Below, one piece after another: positions 22,379-33,608 of a DNA stretch of 64,000 bases. Both the position numbers and the translations under genes were made by a program. Source of the stretch: Darksidea phi (taxonomy: Eukaryota > Ascomycota > Dothideomycetes > Pleosporales > Lentitheciaceae); the NCBI GenBank assembly GCA_030770425.1, contig JASJFT010000011.1, forward strand, positions 124,001 to 188,000, given 5' to 3'. The first letter of the stretch is position 1; each line of letters opens with the position of its first letter. The notes under the pieces were generated by a model. That model was not told where the DNA came from, searched no databases, and was given only the letters and a program-made list of their open reading frames with translations.

Positions 22379-22799
22379 AATTATACGTCTCTCGCGAATG
22401 CAACTCGTTTCAATAACTTGGCTAGTGAGAACGGTATGGCGCAGACAGAAAATGCGATACGTTGATCATTCAATCTCCTCGATATCCGAAGAAAAATGCT
22501 AGATCGAAGTTGATGCCCAGGGTTGTGCAACTAGAGGATACGAACGGATGATGGGGAACCGGTATCAGCAGAGAGGCAGCCTGGAGCTAAAAGAAATGCT
22601 TGGCACATCAGGCCCCTCACCCTCCAGAACCGGCTTAGGCTATTCAGCGTTTCCTAGCGACGCCCTAAGCTTGCCACCCACACTTTCACTTCTTCCAAGA
22701 ATAATCGCTCGCACATCAGCCACGCTAGCTACCGATGCGTCTTCTGAAAAAATACGAGGAATAGCAGCCGTAGGAAACGTTATTGGCATCCAGAAGAAA

Positions 22800-25000
22800 C
22801 CTGTACGCCACCTGGAATCAAACAGCGGTCGTCACATTCGATTAGTCAAAGACAGGTTCAAAATCAGATTCGGTTCAGCACGGCCTTGCAAAGCGTGCAG
22901 GTCCATTTTCGCACCAGATAAAATCTCTATACGCTTGGGCACACCGTTTGGCGAAAAAGTGCAAAGCCATGACCCTGATGCGGAAGCTCTCAAGAAGACC
23001 GCCCTCGCTGGATGCCGAATTGGTGCTATCTTATGCTGTACCAGTGCAATAGGGAATGGATCTGGATTGATGATTTATCCTAATCCAAGGCGCTTCGATG
23101 AGGCTGATGACTCGCCTTGGAAACCTAGCGGGGCGTCTCCTGTACATACAGGGCGCTTCACAGGGATTCCACAACAAAGTAAGCCTTGGCCGCTTTCGCA
23201 GCCTTTAGTCTTTAAAAAAGATACACACCGCAAGACTATCCCTTAAAATGATTGTGCATACTACATGATAGCTAACACAAATCTAGCTGCTAACACAAAT
23301 CTAGCCGCTAATGTTATGGGTATCCAAAATTCCCTTCTAGTGTCTAAGAAATCAACCCAAGTTTTCCGACAAATGCGCTACTGAGTCCAGCATTGCCAAT
23401 AGTACCATCGAGAATGCCGCAAGCTTGCCTTCAATTCGGTACTATCTACAAGCCTAGTTTCTGTTCACCGAACCTTCGCTGGGTAATATGCTCGCTTTTG
23501 CACCACAGTCGCTCCCGAAGGGTAAAAATTATCCAACACTGAGCCACTGCTGGGGCAGTGCGAAGTTTTAGACGCTAAGAGAAAACAATAAGGGTCTTTT
23601 TCAGGTATCAATACCAGTTCCAAAGCTAACTAGAACTTTTCAAGATGCTCTCTACGCTACAGCGGAACTTAGGTTCTACTATATCTAGAGTGATTCGCTC
23701 TGTATTGTACAAGATGCTCCATACAATGAGGATTGGAAGTGGAAGCATCGTGGATGTGCGAGGTATACGAGAATGCAGCGTGCAACCTAGCAGCTTCAGC
23801 AGGCCTAAGAGGCGATTTTGGGTTGTTCGCTAGTCGAAGTCCGCATGAATCTTTACCCCCCAGGGTGCGAGTTAACTGGTCAACAGGATATGAACTGTAC
23901 GCATCTAACGACAGATACACATATGTTCAAGATAAAAACTACTGGGAGAGAAAGAATGAAGGGTCTTTATTTCAGCGCGCATGGGCGTTTCAAGAACAAC
24001 TACTGGTATGAAAACAAAGCTGATACATGATAGGCTAGACGTGACCCTCTTTTTTTGTTTCTTTTTGTGGTGGAGCGGGGTGGGAGAAGGGAAACAAGTG
24101 CTTTGGTAATGCGAACAAAGCGTTGGAAGTAAAGGGTGGCCAAACGGCATGCATCGAAACCTGCACAGCTGTTATCCCATGGTTCGCATTAGAGACTCTT
24201 TTTCCTATTCATAATGCCCAACAACCCAGATAAGATGAAACAATGTCCTCGTAAATGAATGCGCCTGTATTGGGGTGTATGGCTATTAAGAAAGGAATGG
24301 CCATATTCGTTGCGGATGAGACTAGTGGGATATTACTCCGTCGACAACCTTCTCACCCTTCAGATCGGCCCCCGGCCATATAAGGCATTACCACCGAGTT
24401 CTAGCAGAGACTCAAAGATAATTATATAGCTGGTTTGTAGGAAGAAGATCTAGTACGTTCACTCGTATAGCTATCTTTCGTTATGAATAAGACGCCGCCT
24501 GACTATACACGAGCGCCTAGCTGGGCATCCTGGAACGGTCATGTGGGTTTCTTTGATCACGATCATACCGAATACACTCTGCCGAATCACATTGTAATGA
24601 TCACACCGAATCTGGGCATTGTGATATCCGGGCCTCTATACTGGCTCGACCTCACTTCATTAAAATTCACTTTTCTCAATGGTTCAAAGGGCTAGTTTAC
24701 TAAAGTATCTTTAAAAGCCGTTTGAAATTTAATTTCAGTATTGACTAGTGGTGTTTGGGCTCATTGCATCGGGTTAGCTCCGAGAAGGCGCCAACCGGAA
24801 GACCACGGGGTTTCGAGATATCAATTGGGTCGGCACGCTTGACGAGCTTAAAGCGTGTATTCAGGGAGCATTCTTGTTACACTTGGTCCACAAAGAGCAG
24901 ATTCTAGGGCTGGTACTCAATGGTCGAACTAGGTATGGGCAGAGGAACGTTCCGTTGCATTGGCATGTTCTGACTCGAGTTCCAGTTCTCGGGAAACAGC
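22800..25000 (+). pseudogene. decayed HET-domain (heterokaryon incompatibility) gene
   Basis: HET proteins trigger self/non-self recognition cell death after hyphal fusion. A long open stretch (22548-23246) includes a Cys-containing segment near 22890-23045 (CKACRSIF, AGCRIGAILCC) like the region before HET domains. The HET core follows at about 23527-24012: YPTLSHCWGSAKF, then KLTRTFQDALYAT, SDSLCIVQDAPYNEDW, CEVYENAACNLAASAG and QRAWAFQEQLL. It is broken by in-frame TAG codons after SAKF and before SDSLC (the second where Trp is expected), and by a frameshift between PYNEDW and CEVYENAACN near 23730. C-terminal pieces appear at 24483-24560 (PPDYTRAPSWASWNGHVGFF) and about 24820-24995. Trp-to-TAG changes fit RIP-like C-to-T mutation. 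Ends are approximate. Confidence 0.8.
23271..23311. repeat. 18-bp tandem duplication within the HET remnant
   Basis: The 16-bp block GCTAACACAAATCTAG occurs at 23271-23286 and 23289-23304 with an 18-bp period. A partial third unit (GCTAA) follows. It lies in the decayed linker of the HET pseudogene and fits relaxed constraint there. Confidence 0.75.
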
Positions 25001-25598
25001 AATATGCGTCATCTGTCTGAGGCCCAACAACAACATGACTTTCGACAGCATCTCAATATCGTTAAATTGAAGGGAGAATCTTGAGATATGTTTCACGCAA
25101 ACTCTGGGCTGTTGAGTTATAGCCAGGTTAAATTTTCGGACGTATTTAATAACGAAAGAATAGCTTGACGTCAACTTTGACCGTAACATCGAAAGGACCT
25201 CCTTATTAAAAATAATAACCTTGATTTTTCGCTCCTCACGGTCGAGATGTATCTTCATCCGAGTACATCATCCCGATACTCCAAACTCTTCTCAGGTTTG
25301 TGGGGCCTAGGATCCTTGTTCTCCACTAGAACTCTGGTCCCACAGATCACCATTAGGCTAAGTTGATTGGTGTGCTGCGCTATGCCGTCATGCATCTCGA
25401 TATTACAGCTTGGTTTTGCGTGGGGCGCGTTTGTCCAATTGCGTGTTTCTCAACCGAATCGTCGTTGGCAGTCGCTCCATCGGTAAGTAAACTATATAAG
25501 AGCGCTTTTTCCGCAACATCCGCATCTTGTAGCGAAACGCCATTATTGGAACGAACTAAGTAACCGGAGAAAAGCAAGTACCTGGGAAGGATTTGGAT
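25001..25598. other. intergenic region / promoter of FAD oxidoreductase
   Basis: No gene is supported here. A minus-strand frame at 24929-25258 overlaps the HET remnant and has no recognisable motif. A TATA-like CTATATAAG run at 25492-25500 is about 100 bp before the ATG at 25599. Confidence 0.5.
25493..25499 (+). promoter_or_regulatory. TATA-like element before FAD oxidoreductase gene
   Basis: TATATAA lies 100 bp upstream of the ATG at 25599 on the same strand. No transcription start is known. Confidence 0.4.
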
Positions 25599-27133
25599 AT
25601 GCATCGCAATAGGATACAGGCAGCCCTGGGCCTTTTAGGGGCACTGCTTATATCGAATGTCGCGGCTGCGGGTTCGGTTTCTCGGGACATCGTTATCGTC
25701 GGTGGAGGTGCATCAGGGGCGCACGCTGCAGTTTGGCTGCGTGATCATGGCAAGAGCGTCATTGTCGTTGAGAAGCGCGACACACTCGTAAGTACATCAT
25801 TACCCTCTTATCTCAGCCGCGCGAACATGTCCTCATCACGGCAAGTGATGAGCGTCGTTGACAGGTGCAAAGCTAGATTCCGCTGACTTTTCCCTAGGGC
25901 GGCCATACAGCCGTGTATAATGACCCAGCGACCGGCAAACCAATCAACATCGGCGTGCACGCATGGATGGAATATCTCAACACCACGTCCTTCCCACAAC
26001 GTATGGGCGTTTCCACGAATGGATCAATGCAGTTCGCCCCCCTAACCTACAAGTACATCGACTTCAAAACCGGCCTACCTGTCCCAGGATATGTTCCGCC
26101 TGCGGACGCAGACAGAGACGCCGCCACGAGAAGATATCTCGAGCTCTGCGAGAAATATGCTGACATGCTTATTCCGGGCTTCTTCAATTTCCCAGCGCTT
26201 AACAAGATTCCCGAGGACCTAATCATGCCCTTTGGCCAGTTTGTGCAAAAGTATAATTTGACAGCTGCGGTACCGAAGTTGTGGGATGCGACTGTTTTGG
26301 GCGTAGGAGATTTCATGGATGTAGCGACCATGTACGTGATGCAGGCGTCCGGCGTGCCTATGGTACGAAGTTTGCTCGGCCATGGACGTGCGATTGTTCC
26401 GGCCTCGGGAAGTCTGCACGAGTTATATGAACGCGTCGCAGACTTCCTGGGCAGGGATGTTCTCTATGAGAGCACGGTGAGCTCATCGACAAGGAGCGAA
26501 AGTGGCGTCTCAGTTACGGTGCGCAGCGCGAATGGGACTGTGACGGAGATAACAGCTAAGCGTCTGCTCATCGCTATCGAGCCTACTATGGAGAACATGG
26601 TGCCTTTTAGTCTGGACGAGGATGAAAAGGAAGTCTTCGGCAAGCTGGGGTATACGACTGTCTATGCTGGCTTGGTCAAACATCCCTCGCTTCAGACCGG
26701 CACCTCGTACTTCAACACTGTTCCAGGCGCGGCACCCAACAACTACTCTGCATATCCGCTCCCCTCGCAAGTCGGAAAGATAAACCAACAGGTTGGCTCA
26801 AAGGATCATTTCTCATTCATAGCAGTCGGCACGGAAAAAGATACTACAGCGAGCATGCAAGCACTCATCAAGAAGTCCATCGATAACTTGATTGCTGCGG
26901 GGACAATTCCGGCAACGAACGGCACCGTTACCTTCCCAGCTTTTGGAGACCATGGGCCCATGCACTCTCGTGTCTCGGCCGATGAGCTGCGCGCGGGATT
27001 CATCCAGCGACAGTTGGCGTTACAGGGCCGTAGGAGTACGTGGTACACGGGAGCAGCATTTAGCGCGGGGTATTCGACGGTGTTGTGGGCTTATAATGAC
27101 ATTCTATTGCCGAGGGTTGTGGATGGAATATAG
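25599..27133 (+). CDS. secreted FAD-dependent amine-oxidase-like oxidoreductase (beta-cyclopiazonate dehydrogenase-like)
   Basis: Flavin oxidoreductase with an N-terminal secretion signal. Exons 25599-25787 and 25898-27133 give 474 residues. The ATG at 25599 begins a signal peptide (about residues 1-24, ending VAAAGS). It is followed directly by the FAD-binding motif VIVGGGASG (residues 33-40) and by VVEKRDTLGGHT, which is restored exactly across the 110-bp phase-0 intron. A C-terminal stretch (WYTGAAFSAGYSTVLWAYND) matches the FAD-contacting end of this family. Fungal relatives are often annotated as beta-cyclopiazonate dehydrogenases because of similarity to that enzyme, but there is no cyclopiazonate-type cluster here, so the substrate is open. 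Several N-glycosylation sites fit secretion. Neighbours do not help. Confidence 0.88.
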
Positions 27134-27525
27134 GTGGTGTGTATTGTAGATAGTATGAACTGCCAAAGTAAGGAGTTGATCTGTGTCTATTAATGTGCTA
27201 TAAATGGAGTGATAAAGGCCATTTCGCTCACTTTAGGACCACGTGAAGACATAAGAGATCGTGAGAAAAGCCTGTGGTATAAGACATTCAATGCATATAA
27301 TTCATAATTACGTCTACCATCTCTTCAATTCAAATGCCGTTGGGATGGTACCAATAGCGCGCCATATCCGGCACATACGACCCCCCTGATCTGATATTGC
27401 ATGTATAACCCTAACAGCCGCGAAAGGGGAGACCATAACCTGCAAAACCTCAAACCCTGCGCCAAAATACATAACCAACGCCGACAAATACACACAGGAT
27501 TAAGCCCATTTTATCGTCTTTCTAG
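27134..27525. other. intergenic region between convergent genes
   Basis: This is 390 bp of 3' flank shared by the FAD oxidoreductase gene and the convergent hypothetical gene. I see nothing recognisable in it. Confidence 0.6.
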
Positions 27526-28170
27526 TCATTTCAAGGCCACAGCAACATCCTCTCCAAGGTCAACACCAAGAACCCACGAACAACACGTCGAAATCATGTA
27601 CTTGGCTTCTTCCTCATTCATCCCGGCAGTCTGATCCGTACCATTCCATTTAACGCCGACAATCGTTCCTGCCCCTTCGCCTTTCCAATCGACGACAACG
27701 AACAGTGTCGCAATCTTCATCCCGGTCCAACTGCGATGGAAGTTTACCTTCAACTTTCCGCTATTGTCAGGTCCCTCGGAGTAGATGAACCATTTGTCTT
27801 CCATGTCGCTGGGAAGAAAGCCCATCACGAGGCTGTACACTTGGTCCGGATGTAAAAAGACATTCCAGGGTACTGTTCGTACGGACGGAGATGCAGGGAA
27901 AGGCGTTGTCCGCATATCGGATGCAACAACTCTTGTTGTTGAGAGAGTCAACAGGCGAGGTGGTTTTTTGGGAGTGGTGATCTGTTCCATGTGGGCGATC
28001 ATGGGCTTGTCTCGCCATTCCTTCTTTTGGGTATTGGTCGTGCGCCGCTGCAGTTTCTGCGGTGTCGATCGTGGTGCATCTTCGATGGCGACTTTCTTGG
28101 GGTCGTTTCGGGTATCGCGTTTCGCAAAGCGTCTCCATATCGACGATGTTCTGTGCAATTGCTGGGCCAT
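27526..28170 (-). CDS. conserved hypothetical fungal protein
   Basis: I do not recognise a named domain. A single exon encodes 214 residues from an ATG at 28170; a GTG twelve bases upstream is less likely. The first 100 residues are basic and low in hydrophobics (KRDTRNDPKK, RRTTNTQKKEWRD), probably disordered or a targeting region. The second half looks folded, with WNVFLHPDQVYSLVMGFLPS, MEDKWFIYSEGPD and KVNFHRSWTGMKIA. This MEDKWFIY...FHRSWTG signature recurs in small fungal and some bacterial proteins of unknown function. The good coding texture of the second half supports a real gene. It runs convergent to the FAD oxidoreductase gene. Confidence 0.65.
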   Translation of the reverse strand: MAQQLHRTSSIWRRFAKRDTRNDPKKVAIEDAPRSTPQKLQRRTTNTQKKEWRDKPMIAHMEQITTPKKPPRLLTLSTTRVVASDMRTTPFPASPSVRTVPWNVFLHPDQVYSLVMGFLPSDMEDKWFIYSEGPDNSGKLKVNFHRSWTGMKIATLFVVVDWKGEGAGTIVGVKWNGTDQTAGMNEEEAKYMISTCCSWVLGVDLGEDVAVALK

Positions 28171-30468
28171 TGTGTCGCACAACAGTACGGTTCAAAAAGA
28201 AGGTAAGAAGGCTCGAAGAGGTTCAACGGGCGATTACTTGCTGAGGAGGGATGTAGGCGCAAGGCCTTCGTATTCAGGCACTCAGCCCCGGCGCTGCACA
28301 GCTTCTATCTTAAGCAAACTTGAAAATCCGCCAAGACACGCCATGCAAAGCTCTGGCTAACGAATCAGCCCCGGACTCTCCAATCGCATTCTCGTATGCG
28401 ACAGCACCACGCTCAATGTGGGAGCCCGATGCCGCGGTCTTGAGTTGAGGGGCCGGGACGACCTGTCGCACGTCAGCATTCAGGAACATTATGCCGCACA
28501 GACTCCAGGTTGTCTTTAGTGCACTGTCTAAGACACAATGAGCCATCGATCGAAGCCACGTTGTTCCTGCCCTTGTGGCCGGATTGGAGCATCTTTCGTG
28601 GGCTGCGCGCTCACACGGAGCGAGGGTGGAGGCGAGCGACGGACCCCGCCTCAAGCCACGAGTAAGCGCTAGGCCCTCCTAGACCAGCTGTAGATTACAT
28701 GCTTGTTATCGATCACCAAGCTCACGATTGTTGATGGATGGCTGAAGCAAACCAAGCAGCATACCTCTACCGATTTGGAATATTCTGTCTCTTCAAAGAT
28801 ATGCAATCGCAATATGTGAGAATCTGCCCAAACTTCGACATATCAAATTCACATCCTGTGCCATCAGAAGTCCGAAGGTAAAGAGGGGCCACCCCGAATT
28901 TGCCGGACCACGCAGTCGGTACAAAACGCTACCGAGAACATGGGATCGCTAACCCTATGTCCAATCATCTACACCTCCATCCATCAGTGCGGAGGGGACT
29001 CCGCTCTCATGATGGAGACTCCTCGGAGACTGTACCCGCATGCGCTTGGCTGAGGGGGGATACGCTTTACATTCTCTTGCCTCCGTGGATGCGCCGTGTG
29101 ACTCTTTCATCCCGTGTCTTGGACCAATATTGAGCCCCGGAATAAAATGTATGCACATATGCGAGCTAGACGCCATGCGGCAACTGCAAGAAGGGTTGGA
29201 CTTTAGTATTGGTTCGTTGCCGCTCAGGTGGGGCCGTGGATATGGCCGATCACGACCAAGATTTCTTGGGTCTCAAGGCATCATCGAACTTTGAGCGGCC
29301 ATTTGCAGATCCGCGACGTGCAGTTATGAGAAGAGGGCGTGAAGGACATTGGTAAATTGTGCACTACGCTTAGTGTATTGATCGGTAAGATCGAGCTTTG
29401 GGTAGGACTGTCCGTCTCAAGGCTATGCAAGCTCAAGAGGCCCTGACAAGGCATTGGTTCAGGTAGCTTGGGAAGATCTCATTCGCTGTAGGTCTCGGTC
29501 GCTGAACTGAGCATGGTATTTTGCTGGCGGGGCTCGAGAAGGTGTTGGTGTCAGCATGAGGAGGCTGAGGTTGAGGGCTGATGCAGTGAGGTGGAAGATG
29601 TGTAAATGACAGTGCACTCTGTCAAACGGCTCAAAAATTTGTCCCCTTGGTGATCGCATCTCATCCCGTTCGATGGTTGTTCGGATCAGATGTAGAGATA
29701 ATCGCGTGCGATGACCCGTTAACGAGCTAACTGATGTTGAACAATTCGATGCGGGAAATTCCCTACATAAGGATAAAATAGTATGGAGGGAGCTCCTAGA
29801 GTATCTAGCATTCCGTCATCACATTCTAGTTGCTAAATAAAGCTAGTCATAGCTTTAGGGATAAGGGTTGACGAATCTCTGAATAATATTTAGGCACGGC
29901 TCGCATGCAATGGACCAGGTTGGTCAGCACCCATGGCAACTGCTTGTTAATGGCAAGGAGAGTAAATTCAGGTTTACAAAATGATGGTTCAATAACTGCC
30001 AGGGCTGTAGAAACTTGTTGGATAGTTGAGTTAGTCTCGACTGTTGCTTAGCTGAACTTCCTGTGCAATTCACTGATCTGCAAACGAGTCTAGAACGTTT
30101 CCTTCACACTCTGTGATATAGCAGCTGCATTTCATACGTCAACTCGCATGACTCTGTATTGTATCCGCTTCGGTAAGAGTTAAGTACAACATATATGTTA
30201 GAAAGACGTTTGAGCATACTGTCCCTACTGCGATCATAATCCTCAACAAGTTGGCGATGAGCCTCCGATTTTGCTGAAACCTCTCTATCTTTAAGTTACT
30301 GAAAACCTTCCCTAAATTTGTTGCCGCTCTATGCGTAGCCGTTGATCGGATCATTTCCCTGTATCCAATTGTCTGAGCGCTGTTCTCCAACAAACCCCCG
30401 CTGGTCGGGTGTAATTTTACATATTGTAATGTTCTCCAATTAGATCCGTCTCCGTAGGCGATGCGCGT
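28171..30468. other. gene-poor intergenic region
   Basis: In these 2.3 kb I see no supported gene. Frames at 28310-28654 (minus), 28900-29294 (plus), 29459-29659 (minus) and 30139-30393 (minus) have no recognisable motifs and mostly lack ATG starts. No tRNA or repeat structure was noticed. Confidence 0.5.
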
Positions 30469-31892
30469 CTACTCCGAGAACCAAGGGTGCTTAAGTATAT
30501 CCACTGCCGAAGGCCGCTTCGCTGGATCGTATTCCAAAATCCGTTGGATTAGTGAGCATAGGACCGCCGACTCCTCATCATCGATGTCGGCCGGCTTGTG
30601 CTGTGCAAATAGCACTTCAAGAGATGTGTGTATGTAAGGTTCCTCGTTGGAGTAGGGCTGTAGGGACTGACGGTTTGGTCCGTACCACTTGCTGGCGCGT
30701 GGCCAAGCAGTCATCGTAGATTCGGGCAGTGGCCGAATGATGTCGTTGAACTGGATAAGGTGATCATCGTCCGCATCATCCTGCTCGCTCTGGTCGTTTC
30801 CGAGCATCATGACCGCGAATAGCGCCCTGCCTGTTAGAAATTCGAATACTAGGCACCCGAAACTCCAGATATCGATACCAAAGCCAAACGGCTGATGTAG
30901 AATCAGCTCTGGAGCGCGGAGACTTAGAGGCGTCACCGTATCGCTTGGCGGGTTGGCCAACCAGAAAGCTGCGGGCATGTCGTCAAAACACAACTTTCCA
31001 TAGCACTATATTGTGGGCGACTCACCTGACCCTAGATCTGATAGCTTTACGCGAAGCTTCGGGCCGAGTTCTACGAGATCGTGTAGCGGCTGTTCGAGAT
31101 AGAGATTCTTCGGCGCCCATCTGTCGACCTTCCCATCAGACCTGCGTAGGGGTATCGCAGTGCTGGTCTCGTCCTGCTTTAGGGTGTCCTCTTTTGAAGA
31201 CATGATGTCCTTGGTGGAGAAGAGTAAATTGCCCGGTTGCACATCACCGTGTACTACGCCGTTGTCATGTAGGAAGGCTAAGCCGCGCAGCGCATGGAGA
31301 AGTATTTTTTTGGCCATCCATTTAGGATACCTCTGCGGCTTTCCATACATCTTGGGCTTGTTCTCCGGCAGTTCTTCCACCAGGGAAGCAGCTGTTGCGC
31401 CCATAAGCTCGAACACTAAGCACCGATGCTTGCCGTTAATGCCTTGATGCGAAAAGATATCCAGTAACACAGTCACGTGCTCAGCGTAGGGATCCTTGGG
31501 AGCCAGATGATAGAGAATGTCCGTCTCGGTGTTCGTGGTTGAACACTTGGCAACCATGATCTTCAGGGCAACATATCGCGGTGTGCTATGGTGGCAGTTC
31601 CTGTTAGCGGTAGGGTACGGAACGCAAGCAAGAGGCGAGATGCATGGACATAAGAAGAAAAAGAAACGTACCCGGTACTAACGGCTAGCCATACAGTGGA
31701 GTACGAACCGTTTCCCAGCTTTCGGATTACCTTATACTTCCCGTGACGGAACGTGTCTCCGAGATTGACCGGCTGGAAACCCTCAGGCCGATAGTCCTCA
31801 GCCCACTCGCATGGCGCGCCCGTTTCTATGAATCTGCGAGACTGGGGATATGAGGGCAGCTCGGAGGGAGGCGTTGCCGGAGGAGAGGCCAT
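30469..31892 (-). CDS. SRPK-like serine/threonine protein kinase
   Basis: Protein kinase of the SR-protein-kinase type, with a short lead (PSYPQSRRF, then YRPEGFQPVNLGDTF) before the catalytic core. Exons 31892-31672, 31585-31026 and 30968-30469 give 426 residues. An in-frame ATG at 31961 would add a hydrophobic 23-residue leader and is an alternative start. Motifs in order are a glycine loop GNGSYSTVW, VALK with the catalytic Lys (codons restored across the 86-bp intron 1), a catalytic loop HGDVQPGNLL, a metal motif DLG (SDLGSAFW across the 57-bp intron 2), then APE and DIWSFGCLVFE. HGD replaces HRD and DLG replaces DFG. This is typical of fungal SRPK-like paralogues and suggests a non-RD kinase. 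An inserted acidic segment (QSEQDDADDDH) lies in the C-lobe. Target proteins are unknown. Confidence 0.88.
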
Positions 31893-33608
31893 TGCGACAG
31901 CAGTTGGGAGAAGCAAGAACGGGCTGCAAGAGAGCCACACAAGGCCAGCGAAAGCGGGCATGCACACAATTACGGGCAGCGATGATAGCTTGCATGCGAT
32001 CACGGTGGGGCGTCACGTCGCAGAGTGAGTGAGTGAGTGAGATTGATTTACGTCCTATAGAAATGGCTTTGCCTTATCTACATGAGCCTCCCGTGGGGCA
32101 TAAAGGGCGCGCCTAAGTGCTGCCTGAAGGGCGCAAAAGGCGGATCGTGATTGTAAGATGCCGCTAGGCAGCAATTCGGTCCCCAGTATCCCTCCGTGTA
32201 GATACTAAAGGTAATATTGTCAATGCTAACGTGCAGTGAAAGTGAAATAGATCTAGGCTATTTTGTAGCCTCGTAAGTCACGTCGCAGAGAACTGTTGAC
32301 GCGCCTTCTAAGATTTCGCTAGTGCGCGGAATGTGGTCCATGCGGGGTCTGCACTCTGTCAACATCACTTTGATACCCTGAAGTGACTCAGTCCAAATCT
32401 CTATGCAGCAAATCCCGTCACTCATGTCACATTTTCATGCCCTTTATGTGCACTCAACTTCTAGACGAAAACCTTCAAATGTTGAATTGGGCCGCAGTAG
32501 GAATCCAATGAGAGAATGGATTCCCCACTCGATGCCGTCAGACGCCATGCTGCATATCAGCCTAATCAATCTTCTCATTCATCTATCCGCAATTCTTAAG
32601 GTGTTGAACCTACCAGCAAATATTCAACTGCTCGTTCTCGACTATGTAAATCGCGTCGATACCCACTGCACCTTCCCATAGGCTGAGTTTGGCCACCACC
32701 AACAATACGAAGCGCTTAAGTGCAACCCATCACGGTAAATACAACACTATTAAAAAACAGAACCACTCTAATAGTAATCTATTGCCTACACCCCTAAAAC
32801 ACGTATTATTTCTTCTCTCAAATCCCCGACCATATTATAGTTTGCCTGGCTACGAACCACCTAGGAATCTTGACGCAACGCAGAGCAATTCTACACTCCC
32901 CCCAGAACCCTAAGTTGCCCATCTACTAGAAGACATTAATAATACATGAATTATACGTGTACTAGCTATCTCGTCCCCAGCCTTTGCCTTCTACAGCACT
33001 GGCTACGTCTCGTCAACTTGCTCGGTACTAAAGGAGACAGATGCTCACACGTTCTGTTCAGAGGGTGACTGATCGCCTCGTAGATATTCCACATTGGCAT
33101 TCTGGCCTAGAATCATAAATGTCCTAGCATCGATGGCGTGCATCGGCGCCCCGGAAAGAGATGATGCTCTTTACTTTCTTTATTCAGTCCGTTATCCCAC
33201 ACATCCTTCCCACCGAACACATAAACACAAGACACACTCACGCATCCAAACATTCTCACATCCAAATCCGTTGCAACGCTAGCTGTCCATTAACTTCATA
33301 ACATAATGCTCATCTGCGAAGATACTCAACTCTAAGTATGGGTGTATCATGACCATCATCAATTGAGACCGAACAGAAGAGAAGAGAGGAGGAAAAGGGT
33401 CACCAAGAATGACATGATAACCAGAAAAAAACACCGGGACGCTTATCCGCAACCAAGCTATGCAAGAAAGGACAATGCGACAACGGTATACAATGCGCTC
33501 CGCGCGCCTCGACCCACATCGTTCGATCGATCAATCCCTTCCCGTCTGGTCCTGTTGTCCTCAACACCATCCCATCCCATTCCCGAGGGGTTCTATCGCA
33601 GAAGAGGT
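31893..33608. other. intergenic region
   Basis: Upstream flank of the kinase gene and downstream flank of the IQGAP gene. A short GAGT run lies at about 32022-32041. Open frames at 32403-32681, 32689-32913 and 33342-33767 show no recognisable features, and the last overlaps the IQGAP 3' end antisense. A pyrimidine- and ACAC-rich stretch near 33195-33270 fits a 3' region. Confidence 0.5.

Noticed and set aside
24929..25258. 109-codon minus-strand frame
   Set aside because: It is antisense to the C-terminal HET remnant, where plus-strand motifs explain the sequence better.
28310..28654. 114-codon minus-strand frame
   Set aside because: No ATG at its start, no recognisable domain, and no splice-linked continuation was found upstream.
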